Positions 21,442 to 33,551 of a stretch of DNA of 64,000 nucleotides are shown here, one piece after another. The DNA is from Niebla homalea (taxonomy: Eukaryota > Ascomycota > Lecanoromycetes > Lecanorales > Ramalinaceae), in NCBI GenBank assembly GCA_019925105.1, contig JAHGAU010000006.1:1488001-1552000 (forward strand). The letters are read 5' to 3'. Made by a program: the position numbers and the translations under genes. The stretch's first letter is position 1, and each line of letters begins with the position of its first letter. The notes beneath the pieces are model-generated. The model made no database searches. It saw only the letters and a program-made list of their open reading frames with translations, and was not told the DNA's origin.

Positions 21442-22763
21442 GATGGTGGTTCCAGGCAAATTGAATGAGACTAGAAGGATTGAATCGAAATGCACATGGA
21501 AGGAATCGAGAACAAGATGTGTTGCACCGATGCTGGTGGGCACTAGGGTGTTAAAAAAGACGTATGGTCAAGTCTATCATGAGCAGAATGTCAAAAGCTC
21601 AAAGCGATCGACCATGGTCCGGTCAATGCAGAAAGGCGATGCATGCAGGGCCTGATCGGATATTTTTTGACAGGTGCAGATTTAGGACAATGTTGGGACA
21701 AGACGACAATGAGCAGTGACACCATTTATGAATTAGGTTGGCGGGATGGATGGTGGGACCGTGGGATGGCCTGAAGCGGGTACGGTTCTCGCCGCCTGGT
21801 CAGCCAGGTGGCATCAGAGTGGCGGGGGGTATGTTGTAAGGTCCGACTGAATCAAGCGAATGAAGTGATGAGGCATCTCGATACATCCCAAGTACCACGT
21901 GAGGCTTAAGTTGCGCGAAGATCCAGCGGTGAGCGAGGGGCGCAAACAGTGCGATCAAGCTGCCGCGGGGATACTGTCCATTGGACCAGAATGCGGTAAA
22001 TGCATGAAATTATGTAGGTCGCGGAGATGAAATGATCAAAGTCAGTCCGTTGGGCTGAATGCAGAGAATCGACAGTTTTACGTCGTAGAAATCCAAAATC
22101 GACTCGAATAGGAAGGAGCGAGGAGAAGCAGGCTGTGCCCCTTGAGCGACGATCCAAGAAGGATTCATGCAAATGCGGCTAAGCCATAACTAGTCATGAG
22201 CATCTCTCTCAAGGCATGATCCTGCCGACGGATCGACCTGAAGAGATCTAGGCGGGATCCTTCGTCAATCGGTTTTTACAAGACTTCGTTAAGTCAAAGG
22301 TGCGAGAAAAGCTAGCCCACACCCAGCTATCATAAACTGCATCACTTCAACCCCCCCATCCTCTCCTTGATGCCATCTGACAGGTCAACGACAAACGAGC
22401 AATGCCTGTTACCTACTCGTGCAGTGGTGTGCGCCTCTTCGGCATTCGCGGCCTCTGCTTCTGCACTTCCCTCATTCCAATTGCTGCTGTACCCATTCTC
22501 GCCACACCACCCTTCCCCTAAGATCCATGTGCGACTGTCGTTGAATTATCCCTCTTCGGAAGAGCTTTGTCTCATGGACCTGCAATCATTTGAGATCGGG
22601 TGGATGAAGAGGGGTGACCTCCCAGCTTGATCATGGTGATTGGAATGATAACAGCATTGTACCACCACCACTTCCTGCTGACCCTATCTCTATACTCGGC
22701 CGGTAACTCAACAAGTCCGTGAAGGGGGGGGGGCGGCTGTCGCCATCTCGTCCATCCCGGGCA
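21442..22763. other. Intergenic region, nothing recognised
   Basis: 1.3 kb between the TPT1 start and the IleRS stop. It holds the TPT1 promoter and the IleRS 3' flank. A G-rich run (about 22724-22735) is the only local oddity. No supported gene. Confidence 0.5.
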
Positions 22764-25700
22764 TCATTCCAAGCTCAACAGCCTCAGCGCGAAGGTTGCT
22801 TTTTGGATTTCCTGCTCCTCTTCCAAAATGAGCCTAGATGCATCCTTGACCTTCGATTCCTCATCCATTTCGAGGACGGGCCCTCTGACAACCGCTTTGA
22901 TCATGTCTGCCCGAGAATTGAAGGCCTTGCCAAGCTCAACCTCCCGAGGCTCATGAATAATCTTATAGCCCATTTCCACATCATCCGTGAGTTGTAGTCC
23001 AGCTTTCTTGCGGAGCCTCTGTACACGATTGATTATCTCTCGGGCAAGGCCGTCTTGCATCAGATCCGAGTCCAAGGCGAGATCCAGTATGGTGAGCACG
23101 TCGTCGTCTGAGTTAGCCACAATGTTTCTGCCTTCGCTGTTGGCCACTTCCCGCTTCACGATCAGATCCTCCGAAGAGAGCTCAATGCCGCCAATGTTGA
23201 TGATGCCAGTCTTGACGAACCCTTTGACTTGCGCTGTCGTAAGTTCCGGTAAAAGCTTGCGTACTTTTTGTGCATCTTTCCGTAATTTCTTTCCGAGCGT
23301 AGGCCAGTCTGCTGAGCAGGTATACTGTACTTCGTATTTGCTCTCATCAGAAGTAATCTCGAGTGCTTGAACGTTCACCTCATCGCGGATGTAGTAATCC
23401 AGCACGCGAAGGTCATCCAAATATTCAGAGTCCGAATGTATGACAGCGAGGCTCTTCAGGGGTATCTTCAGACTAATGGTCTTACGCTCGCGAGCTGTTC
23501 TGGCAAGATTGATGACCGTCTGCATACGTTTAACCCTTCGCTCGACCACGGGGTCCAGGAGTGCTGGGTTGAACGTAGGATAGGGGAGAAAGTGGACGCT
23601 CCTGGAGTCCTCGAATGATGAGAGCGAGTCCTGGGACAGGCAGCCGGCGAGTCGAAGGTAGAGATGGTCAGCGATGAAAGGGATGAAAGGTGCCAAGGAG
23701 CGGGTAAGAATGAAGATGACTTCGAAGAGAGTGTTCAGGCCGGTGACCGAGCTTTCCACCCCAGCTTCGCCTTTGAGCCGTCTTCGATTGAGACGAATGT
23801 ACCAATTGGTAAGACTTTCTATCATTTCCAGCAAAGCCGGCACCACAGTGTAAAGTCGGTAAGCAGCCATCTCCTGGTCAACAAATTGTAACAGACTCTG
23901 ACATCTGGCGTGAATCCATTGATCCATAACGCTGCCATGTCTGCTAACGTCGAGTTTGGGATCGAATGTGAAATTAATCTGCTTAGTCTTCTTCAGCAGA
24001 TCCACCTGACCCTTCAAGAATTGATAGCTATTCCACAGTGGTAGCATGACTTTGGAGACCACCTCCTTCACGCCACTTTCAGCGAATCTTAGAGTCTCGC
24101 CACGCACCACAGGCGAATTGATCATATACAACCTTAATGCATCCGCTCCAAATGCGTCAATGACCCCAATTGGATCAGGGTAGTTTTTCAGTCGTTTCGA
24201 CATCTTTTTGCCGTTTTCTGCCAGGACGATACCATTTACTACGCAGTTTTGGAAGGGAGATGTTCCAAAAAGATGCGTCCCCAGCACGACTAGAGTGTAG
24301 AACCAGCCTCTGGTTTGATCCAAGCCTTCCGCAATAAAATTACTGGGAAATTGTTCGTTGAATTTATTAAGATCGGGAAAGGCAAATGGATAGTGAACCT
24401 GAGCGTACGGCATGCTGCCTGATTCGAACCAGCAGTCAAATACTTCATCGACTCTTCTGAGAACACCTCCGTCCTTGCTTGGAATGGTTATCTTGTCGAT
24501 GGAGTCTCGATGCAGGTCCTTAATCTCGCCTTTATAGCCACTCTTCTCCTTGAGCTCGGCTACACTTCCAATGACCACGATTTCGTCATACGATTCGTTC
24601 GTCCAGATGGGGAGCGGCGTACCCCAAAAGCGATTCCGCGAGATGTTCCAGTCGTGCGCATTTTCGATCCAATTTGCAAACCGCTTCTCCTTCACAAAGG
24701 TTGGAACCCAGTGTGATTTCTTGATGTTTTCGAGCATTTGAGGAACGATCTTTTCAATGTTCACAAACCACGCCGAGACCGCTTTCTGAATCAAAGGGGT
24801 ATCTGAACGCCAACAGTACTTGACGGTGTGCTTCACCTGGCCGTTCACCACGAGGCGATCAATGCTGTTCAAATATTTGGTGATGACCCTTTCCACAGGC
24901 CCTCTAACATACTCCCCACAGTAGTCAGATATCTCCTCCGTGTAGCAGCCCTTGTCATCTACTGGATTTGGAGGCAGACGATTACGGCTGATCAAGCCTG
25001 CTCGAGAGGCCTCCATATAATCCTCGCTTCCGTAAGATGGTGATTGATGTACAAGCCCAGTCCCACTGTCAGCTTTGACGTAATATGCCGTATAAACGCG
25101 GAACCACCAATCTTTGTTTTGTTCATAGAAGTATCGAAAAGGGGGAAAATACAGCCAGCCATCCATGTCTGTTCCCCTGAATGAGCTCAGCTTCTTGTAC
25201 TTGGCCTTCTTCGGATCTTTATAGATGGTTGAGAGAAGAGACTCAATGAGGATATAGTTCCTATTAGAGGCCTCGTCATGTATCTTGACGTACTCAAGAT
25301 CCGGATGGACCGCGATAGCAATGTTCGAAGGCACTGTCCATGGCGTGGTGGTCCAGATCAGTAGGTTTGTCTCCGGGTCGTCTCGGAGTGGGAAGGCCAC
25401 GACAATTGCAGCGTCCTGAACCTCTTTCGGATTCTGACTCTCCTCGAAGTTACTCAGGGGCGTTGCGAGCGCGGTGGAGTACGGCATGACTTTGTATTCC
25501 CGGTAGACCTGACCCTTGTCGTAAAGCTGCTTGAACACCCACCAGACCGACTCCATGAAGCTGGGATCCATAGTCTTGTAGTCATTATCGAAATCAATCC
25601 ACCTCCCCAATCTTCCAATCGTTCGTCTCCATTCGCCAGCGTATTTCAACACAATCGAACGACACTCCCTGTTGTATCCTTCAATCCCGAGCTCTCGCAC

Positions 25701-26057
25701 AAGATCCCTCCCGGACTTCCCATGCTTCTTGTCAATCTCGTGTTCTATGGGCAGACCGTGAGTATCCCATCCGAAGCGTCGTTCCACATGGAATCCTTTC
25801 ATTGACCAATATCGGGGAATGATATCCTTGATAGTGGAGGCCAGGAGATGGCCATAATGCGGGAGACCTAGCCCGTCGTAAGCACAGGCCTTCGTACCAA
25901 GACCAAGCCTTCAATTCATACCTGTAGCAAAAGGTGGGCCATCACAAAAAGTATACCGTGGCCGACCTCTAGACAATTCCAACTGCCTTTGAAAGGCGTC
26001 TATTTCGGTCCATCTCTGGGAGATCTCTTGGTCCACGCGTGGCAGATCGATAGACAT
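22764..26057 (-). CDS. ILS1: Cytosolic isoleucyl-tRNA synthetase
   Basis: Two exons, 25922-26057 and 22764-25867, with a 54-nt intron falling inside the ATP-binding signature; 1079 aa, the size expected for the eukaryotic cytosolic enzyme. The start MSIDLPRVDQEISQRW leads into RYTFCDGPPFATG, then across the splice into LPHYGHLLASTIKDI, the class I HIGH motif. The second signature, KMSKR, is in GKKMSKRLKNYPDP (about 24185-24215). The editing/CP1 insert (ATTPWTVPSNIA-like TTTPWTVPSN) and WFESGSMPYAQ are present. No mitochondrial targeting peptide is seen. The enzyme charges tRNA-Ile with isoleucine. The promoter has a CGCGCTAG core about 155 bp upstream of the ATG. Confidence 0.95.
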
Positions 26058-26210
26058 CTTGGTTGATATTGCGTGGTTCGGACGAGCTCTGTCACTGAGG
26101 AAAGCAACAGCACCTGAGCAAGCAGGAGGGTCGATTAGCACAGACAGGTTGGACAAGCGCACGAGGGCAAAAGTTCGGAATGTGGGATCGGCTTTAGTCT
26201 TTCTTAAATC

Positions 26211-26218
26211 CGCGCTAG
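26211..26218. promoter_or_regulatory. CTAGCGCG core upstream of IleRS
   Basis: CGCGCTAG on the plus strand, about 155 bp upstream of the IleRS ATG. It matches the 8-bp core of the element in the eS12/EFG1 and STM1 promoters, in the opposite orientation relative to its gene. An 8-mer is expected about twice in 64 kb by chance, so alone this is weak. Confidence 0.3.
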
Positions 26219-26518
26219 ATGAACAATCTCGCTGCACCAAGCACCACAAGTCCCAAGTCAAGGCAATGATATGTGGAGGACGTGCATTCATTGTTGTGAC
26301 TGTGAGTAAACACTTCTGCATGATCCGTCCTCATCCAGACCTAGCTAGAAAGGATGCTCTATCGTGAAGCCTATCCAATAGGCACCTATAATACAGATTC
26401 ATTTACAGCGTTTCTACTACCACGCTGGTGAGGCGGACATGTAAACCTCCTTATTTTCCAATCACTAAGAATACCCCCACACCTGTTGCGCCAGCACCTC
26501 AAACGAACACAGAGTATG

Positions 26519-29045
26519 TCATTCATGTGATTCCACCCGCAACGCCCTTTGCGAGGACATGGTAGTGCCGGAAGCGCCGTCTCTGGTCAAAAAACCTCGA
26601 CCAAGCGAAGCGATCCTCCGCTGTCTAGCTTCCGCCAAACGAGCATTATCTCTCGAAGGCGGTGTAGATCGATCGGAGTATCGACTGCTGCCTGGCTCTA
26701 CCTTTGGCGTGACTGGGCCTTTTGTCGTAGTTGGCGGGAAATATGATTTGCGAGCGGATACCGAAGGAGTGATCGATGGTGATCGATGGGCTGAAGCAGG
26801 CATAGGATGCTGGGATGTGTATTCGCGGGAGTGCCGTGTTTGAGGCGAGGGCCTGTGAGAGCCTGCTTCGGTTGCTGCACGGGAGAGGGGTCTTCGGTTG
26901 CTGTTGCTTTGGTCGTCTAGATCACCTCGATACCGAATCACGGAAGAGGTCCTATCAAGCAAGGGAGGTCTTTCTTGAGTAGGCGTCGGCAGCTCTGGCT
27001 GAGGAGAGCTTTGCTGTTCTTGCTGACCAAAGCTACTGGAGGCTTGCAAGCTGCTGCGGCGAGCCTCGACGCGACTCATGATCCTCGAGCTCGCTTTCAT
27101 TTCGGGGTCTGTGGGTAGAGAGGGGCCTGCATAGTTGTCCTGGACATTTCTCGCTCTATCCAAAACATTGCTTCGAGGTCTCGGCGGTGTGGCGCCGTTG
27201 ACTCGGTCATTGGAGTCCCCCAGCGTAATGCAGAGTTCCGTCAGGCTTCTACACATGTTATCCACCTTTCGCCGGACTTGTCGATCGATGGAGCTAGCAC
27301 TGACATGAACTGAGCCTGACGCGATTGAGGTCTTGGTTTGTGTTATGTGTGCTAGTGCCAACGCATCCGTAGTCATGGTCTCTAATGCTCTATAGAGCTG
27401 AGGTCTGACCACCGATCTTGCCTTTGCTAATGCTGACTGCAGGAGAGGATGGACCTCGGTGCTCGCAATTTCCTGAATAGTCGAAGCCTCCGGAGATTGA
27501 CTAGCCCTTTGCCGATGTTTGGGGCTTGACGACATATTCGTCAAAGTAGTATTGGCAGTGACTGGCCGTTCGCCATATATGGTGGACATGGCTGCGCTCG
27601 AGGAAGACGGCAGATTGCCTGTCAGCTCTATCTTACGTATACGCGACTTCAAGTCATCGAGTTCGTCCCAGACAGTAGAAGGCGCCGTAGTTGAAACAGT
27701 GGAGTCTGTGCCATCGCCAACGCCTGCATCTACTCGTGATGATGTAGGTCTCTCATTCAGGGGGGAGGAATTGTATTGCTGGAAAGAAGAATTGATTGAG
27801 CGCCTCCTGCCATATGCCGTTGGAGGCTCGCCACTATCTTGCTGAGGGCTAGAGTAAAAAGGCTTCCTATTCGATGCCTGCTTTTGCAGGCGGTGGCGCT
27901 CATCGAGTGGGTGCGCTGAGGCCGCGTATGGACGTTCTCGTAGGGAACCGGTTCGACCAGACATGGAGGAGGCCATCGCTGTGGAGCTATCGAAAGAAGA
28001 CTTCTGCGGCAAAGCACGAGTCTGTTGAGGACTTGCGCGTGGGCCAAAGAGACGCTGTCCACTTGAACCTGGACGTGACGATATCGAATTGGACTGGCCG
28101 AGTCGAGACTGTTCATAGAAGCGAAGCAAGTAAGCCAAACGTGTATGAATTGTCCGGAAACTTAGAAGATCATGAGAGACTGGACAAATTCCCAGCAGTA
28201 CTCACCCGACGTCTTTCCACCCTCGATGTTGTATCAGATGCTTCATCGATGTCAACACGCGCCAGGTCTAGGAAAAGGTCTTCTCGATTACAAGTTGGCC
28301 CATCGCTGCTATGGATCGCTCGCGCATCTCGACCAATACCTCGGAGCGTAGAATCCTGATCATCCTCCATCGGGCCAGCACTGTATCTCTTCGGTGCTCT
28401 TCTGTCCAAGCTCTTTGCCGTGGACGATATGCGCTTACTGTGAAGATTTGGGGAATTTTCCAAGCTGAATTCGACCGAATTCAAGAGCGGCTCCAAAGCC
28501 CCATTGCTTTTGGCCCTGTTGGACTGTGGTGATGGCAATTTGCCAGATGGTGATCGACCGGGCACTTCGCCGGTGTAGGATCGTCGTGTGCTCAGAGCTG
28601 GTGGAGGCCCTGAGCGTGTCTCAATCCCATGGCTGCTCCTTGATGCTGGTGGGCGTTTGTAGAAAGGTGGGCGAGGCTCGAGGCCTGATGCACCGTCCGC
28701 TTGAAGACCGAAATAGGACGTGGACTGCGCAAGCTCTTTGGCTTCAGGAGATAACTCGCGCTGCTTCCTGAGTAGATTTGTAGGCTCCTGCGCATTCGAG
28801 GATAATGAGCTAGTGTCACTGGCTTTGTTTGATCCGAGATGGCTTAGTTGGGGCCGCGACAAGGTGTTTGTTGATTGCGGTGTTGTTGTTTGGGCGACTA
28901 GGTTGTGTCTTTGGGCGAAACTTTGATTTTCCGATTCTGCAGAGACAAATGAATGCTCACTGTCACCACTATCGGAGGGCGGCGTATTCGACCTAGCTGA
29001 GCTACCGTCATCGGACGTGTTGTCTGGCCGAACGCGTAAGGGCAT
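26519..29045 (-). CDS. Large disordered protein, uncharacterised fungal family
   Basis: Two exons, 28206-29045 and 26519-28108, with a 97-nt intron; 809 aa. The ATG at 29045 gives MPLRVRPDNTSDDG. The protein is Ser/Pro/Arg rich and mostly disordered. The most structured-looking block spans the splice: REDLFLDLARVDIDEASD followed by TTSRVERRR joined to SRLGQ. This block looks like the conserved core of a mould-specific family, which I cannot name. A second ordered stretch at about residues 500-570 (HPLLQSALAKARSVVRP, ALAHITQTKTS, VRRKVDNMCRSLTELCITLGD) is probably helical. Many SP/RxxS sites suggest phosphorylation. It could be a cortical, septal or spindle scaffold, but nothing proves this. 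Confidence 0.75.
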
Positions 29046-30797
29046 TCTTATTGCGGAGTGCGGGGCAATCTAAATTATAAAGTTGGGTCAAACTTGCACC
29101 CATTTACTATCAATACTCAGAAAAGATCCTATGGCTCCAAGAGGCTCCTAGAATTCTCAGAAGTGCAATCGACGAAGCTACAAAGGTCCGAACCCTTAGA
29201 CTCGATTTGGACCGTAAAATTGGATTCACGCCTTTATCATAGCTTCCGCCCTTCTTGAACGGTGCGCTGAATTTACAAATACTTGCTCCGACAAATTATC
29301 CTTCGTTGAATGCTGCCATGATGGATGCAGCTGGAATGCTCAAGGGACAGCATTATCAGTAGGCATGACCGTCAATCAGGTGTTCCCTCCCCTGGCGATA
29401 GCTACTCGTGCCTACAATCTCATTGACGAGGCAGTCCTCTTATAGCAACATCACCTACACAGGAGCCGACTTGCTGTTCTGTGAGGTCGTGGACGCTGGT
29501 GATCCGTCACGTTGCATCCGCTCGCTCTTCCTCTCTTCCTTGTTCTCCACGGCAGAAGGTCTCCTTTCTATAATTGTGATGAAGACATTACAGATAACAA
29601 CAACAACATAGAAAGGTGGTTGCAGATTGATATTTGACTGCCACCAGGCCAGATTTGGAAGCTTGAAACTTAGCTCCCGTCCATCTCGCACCGTTTTCAG
29701 ACTTGGGACGAAATTATTGCCTAGGCTTGGTGATAATTCACGTAAGGAATTGTCACTGAATGACTGAAACCCCGTCGCCGGCTTCACGGTATTGCGTTAC
29801 CTCTACAGGGTTTCAAGAAAAGGCTCAAGGTAAAAAGGGTAGATGAAAGAGGCACCCAAGCTTCCTGAGACATTGCATTTCTGGTGTTTGAGATATTCAC
29901 TCGGGCTAATGAAACACAGTTCTCGGCCTCCCCGCTTTTTTTTTGGGCATATCACAATTCACAACGTAGGTAGTATACAGTACGGATCCGTACATGGGTA
30001 GGCGAGTGGCACCTGCTCAAAGGAGAGCAAATCTTCCATGGCATTCGGCACTTGCGCCAACTTAAAACCTCACAACTCACAAGCCCATACGGAAGTACTT
30101 GCATCCACAACTCACAAGTGCCACCCTGCAGGGCACCAGAATCATAAAAAGGCCAAAAGGCTGGTGCTTGAGAAATGATAGGATGCTTGTTGTTGGCGGA
30201 TCTTTTAGTGTGTTATTGATACTAATGATAGAAAGAAGCAGCTGATTTGTCCTCCTAGCGCTGCGCTAGTGATGTCCACCAACCAAAATCCTTCTCTCCA
30301 TCGCCTGAAACCTCCAAAGAACTAACTGAAGCCAAACGCCTACCACCATCCCGGTCATCACAATTCGACTCCTCAGTCCTTACCATTGCCTGGCTTGCCC
30401 CCAACAGGCCCCCTTTCAATCCACCCCGGATTGACTGCTCGCTTGCCCAACTTATATCAAACCATCTCCTATCCAATCCAATTTACGCGCCCAGCTGCAG
30501 ACATACTTCCGGAAAAGGCCAGGCGTAGATGCAATAGAAGGCGGGGCCACAGAATATACAACAACTTTGCTCGACCACTAAGCATCACCAATCACATTAA
30601 CTGTGCATTCTGGAGCATTCAGCGCCTCGCTCAAAGTCCCAGTTAAGCCAAGTTTCTTCTCTTCCATTGGCTTGCATTCAGACTGGCTGAGCTTTGCCTG
30701 GTTTTCGGCGCCAACGCCTCCAAGCCTCGATCTTTGTACGTTCAATGACGACCCATTTTCATCTTCGTTCATGTCTGTGGCATGAGAGCGTGCGACG
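29046..30797. promoter_or_regulatory. Long divergent intergenic region
   Basis: 1.75 kb between two outward-reading genes, the disordered protein and the phosphatase. It contains a 14-bp perfect palindrome, GTACGGATCCGTAC (29980-29993), and CTAGCGCTGCGCTAG (30255-30269), a 7+1+7 palindrome. Only short shadow frames occur. Part is probably the long 5' leader of the phosphatase mRNA. Confidence 0.45.
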
Positions 30798-33551
30798 ATG
30801 GCTAACACCATGACTGAACAGGTGTCTTCCATTCCTTTCAGTCTTCCTCAAAACCGCCATGGCCGTCCTCCTCGAGAACCTTTGCGTCACAAGGTAGTCT
30901 ATGCGCGTGAACGGTCACAACCCTTCATGAAGAGGGCTTCGCCAGGGTGGGATTCGCATGAAAGCAGTATGCCGGCGTCGACGAGCTCTCCGCTTCAGGC
31001 AAATTTCCCCTCGTTCATGTCCGTATTTGGAAACGGCTCGACGCCCCATACAAACGGTGCTGTCGTACAGGCATCCAATAAATTCTCAAACACAGATAAA
31101 AGACCATACAATCACAGTAACTCATCCTCATTCACTCGACGAGACTCTAGCTCTACATTTGAATCAAACGAGTCTTCTCCGACGACTACCATCTCAACAG
31201 TCGGATCATCAATCACAGAACCCTCGCCTAGCTCTTCGCCCGAGTCGCCTATCTCAAGCTCCAAAGCCTCCTCGTTTCAAAGTCAGATCAGGCAACCTAG
31301 TCCTGGCAAGGAGAACATGGAGAAGCCTGGGCCATTCTCTAGCTCCTTTCCCACCCTACCTGGCGTAGACCGCTCCGACTCTCCAAACAAGAAGATGCGC
31401 AATATGAAAAACCTGTCGGTCAACACCTTGGCATCCAAGCGTCCTTCTTCATCGCAACTTCCCAAACTCGGTATGACGGGAACGCCACCCACCCCGGCGA
31501 ATCATGCCTTCTCTGCTCCCCCTACACCCGCATTCATAGTTCCCCTAAAGGCTCCTCGCAGAAAACCGAGCAAGCTGGGCCTCACTCTAACAACACCCGA
31601 TTCTACTTCCTCGAACACCCAAGATCGACCCGGGCCGGCTCCCCAAATCCCCTCAGACCCCAATATTCAAGCTCTTCGTGTACTACAAACGCATACCAAT
31701 GCACCCCTATTCTCTCCTACAGTGGCGCCCGAGGGAGGGATGCGCCTACCACCTTTCAGCAGCTCCGGACCCGTATTACAATTTGGCAACGGCGGCCCGT
31801 CCTTGACCACTTCACCCCATTCAAACGCATCCCCTATCCAGAGACAGACGCTGGAACATGTGCGAGAAGAGCCAGACTATGATGCACCACGCTCGCAGGA
31901 AGTGAAGTCACCGGCATATCCCCAGGGACCCGTCTGCATCTATGATCCTCTGGTCTATCTCTATTTGGAACCAAGCGATATCGAGGCGCGCGAGTTCGAT
32001 GTCGTCCTCAATGTAGCTCGAGAGGTGGTGAATCCTTTCCAGCGAGCAGTGGACACGGTTGTACAAGGCAAGATGGTAGATCAAGGGGTTCAAGTCTCCG
32101 CCAAAACGGCGGACAAAGGTGTTCAGGTCAATCTTGATGCGCTTCGAGAAAATGAACAGAGCCAAGAAGGTATTTCAGAACCTCAGACCGCCACATCAGA
32201 GATGTCCTTTTCCTCAGCGTTTGAAACGCAAATGAACGACTCCGAAGTCACCGCGCCTAATACGCCCAAGGCCGCGAAGCTTGATCCTGAATACATCCAC
32301 ATACCTTGGGACCACAACGCTAATGTAGTGGACGATCTTTTGCAGTTGTGCGAACTGATTGATGACCGGGTTCGTCAAGGGAAGCGTGTCCTGGTACACT
32401 GTCAATGCGGTGTGAGCCGTTCGGCAAGCCTGGTCGTTGCTTATGGCATCTACAAGAACCCCGAGATCAGTGTGCAGGAAGCATACGATACTGTGAAAAA
32501 TCGCAGCAGATGGATTGGCCCTAACATGAATCTAATTTACCAGCTTTCGGAATTTAAGAATAAGCTACCTAAGACTTCTGCCACTGGCACTCGAGCCTGG
32601 CATGCATGGCAGGCCTTGGGGTCCGGTCGGCCCAAGATGGATCTTCCCATGAAGTCGGAGTCACGGTTCAGCATACAGTCTACCTCAATGCGTAGTATCC
32701 CTCAAAAAGCGAACAGTGTCCCAACACAAGCCAACCGGCTTTCAACTTCGGCACCATTTTCCTATAACCCTCCAGGGTCCGCACAGCTCTCAGCGCCGTC
32801 CCGGATCGGAGATATTTCCCCAGGTCCCTTGACGGCACCTCCTAATTACCTACCTCCACCTAATGATCAACCGATCGATGCGACAAGCACACCCGCTATC
32901 ACAAACCTCAGCTTGAGATCAACACCACCCATCATCCCTATCGCAATGGACGTCGACAACGAGCAAAATCTGACCCCCACTGCTGCCACTCAAGAAGCAT
33001 TTGCGGAGCAAAGCGAAGCGTTCCCAGGTACAGTGGCGGACGATCTACGTGAGATTGCCAAAACCCTTAATCAAAAGTCGCCGGATCATGAAGCAACAGC
33101 GAGCTCAAGATCCATGGAAATAGACGCAGACAGGAAGGGCATGGCACCACCTGGCAGTTGGCCAGAAGAGGCCACTCCAACGCCTCAGCTGAACACGAAG
33201 CAGTCAATTTCGGATCTTCCAATTGGGTTCAGCAGCCTTCTTGCAAGACGCCAAGCTCCACAAAAACTACCATTTCGGCAAGAGCTACCACGGTTTGTGG
33301 CCGAACCGATACAGCCTACAGCGCCCAATCACATGGCCAATGATGACGTTCCTCCAACGCCATCATTACTGTCTCCACGAGCCGCAGAATTCACCGCGAG
33401 TCCATTTCATAGGACTTCAGCAGGTGATCTTGCGGGTTCCTCCGTCTTCGAGCAAGGTTTACTGAGCCCTAAAGCTATTGATGAAGATCCACGGAGCCCA
33501 CACACTCGTGGTGAAGCTCCAATCACAAGAAACATTTTTGATATGATATAA
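30798..33551 (+). CDS. Dual-specificity protein phosphatase, MAPK-phosphatase type (Msg5-like)
   Basis: Single exon, 917 aa, ATG at 30798. Residues 1-370 are disordered, with SP/TP clusters and basic patches that resemble MAPK docking sites. The phosphatase domain spans about 370-590: GPVCIYDPLVYLYLEPSDIE, FDVVLNVAREV, a long insert, YIHIPWDHNANVVDDL (general-acid Asp) and the P-loop VHCQCGVSRSAS with catalytic C535 and the following Arg. NMNLIYQLSEFKNKL closes the fold. The insert at about 420-490 is unusually long. Msg5/Pmp1-type enzymes inactivate MAP kinases of the pheromone, filamentation or wall-integrity pathways. The C-terminal 300 residues are disordered. Family assignment is firm; the specific MAPK is inferred. 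Confidence 0.85.
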   Translation: MANTMTEQVSSIPFSLPQNRHGRPPREPLRHKVVYARERSQPFMKRASPGWDSHESSMPASTSSPLQANFPSFMSVFGNGSTPHTNGAVVQASNKFSNTDKRPYNHSNSSSFTRRDSSSTFESNESSPTTTISTVGSSITEPSPSSSPESPISSSKASSFQSQIRQPSPGKENMEKPGPFSSSFPTLPGVDRSDSPNKKMRNMKNLSVNTLASKRPSSSQLPKLGMTGTPPTPANHAFSAPPTPAFIVPLKAPRRKPSKLGLTLTTPDSTSSNTQDRPGPAPQIPSDPNIQALRVLQTHTNAPLFSPTVAPEGGMRLPPFSSSGPVLQFGNGGPSLTTSPHSNASPIQRQTLEHVREEPDYDAPRSQEVKSPAYPQGPVCIYDPLVYLYLEPSDIEAREFDVVLNVAREVVNPFQRAVDTVVQGKMVDQGVQVSAKTADKGVQVNLDALRENEQSQEGISEPQTATSEMSFSSAFETQMNDSEVTAPNTPKAAKLDPEYIHIPWDHNANVVDDLLQLCELIDDRVRQGKRVLVHCQCGVSRSASLVVAYGIYKNPEISVQEAYDTVKNRSRWIGPNMNLIYQLSEFKNKLPKTSATGTRAWHAWQALGSGRPKMDLPMKSESRFSIQSTSMRSIPQKANSVPTQANRLSTSAPFSYNPPGSAQLSAPSRIGDISPGPLTAPPNYLPPPNDQPIDATSTPAITNLSLRSTPPIIPIAMDVDNEQNLTPTAATQEAFAEQSEAFPGTVADDLREIAKTLNQKSPDHEATASSRSMEIDADRKGMAPPGSWPEEATPTPQLNTKQSISDLPIGFSSLLARRQAPQKLPFRQELPRFVAEPIQPTAPNHMANDDVPPTPSLLSPRAAEFTASPFHRTSAGDLAGSSVFEQGLLSPKAIDEDPRSPHTRGEAPITRNIFDMI

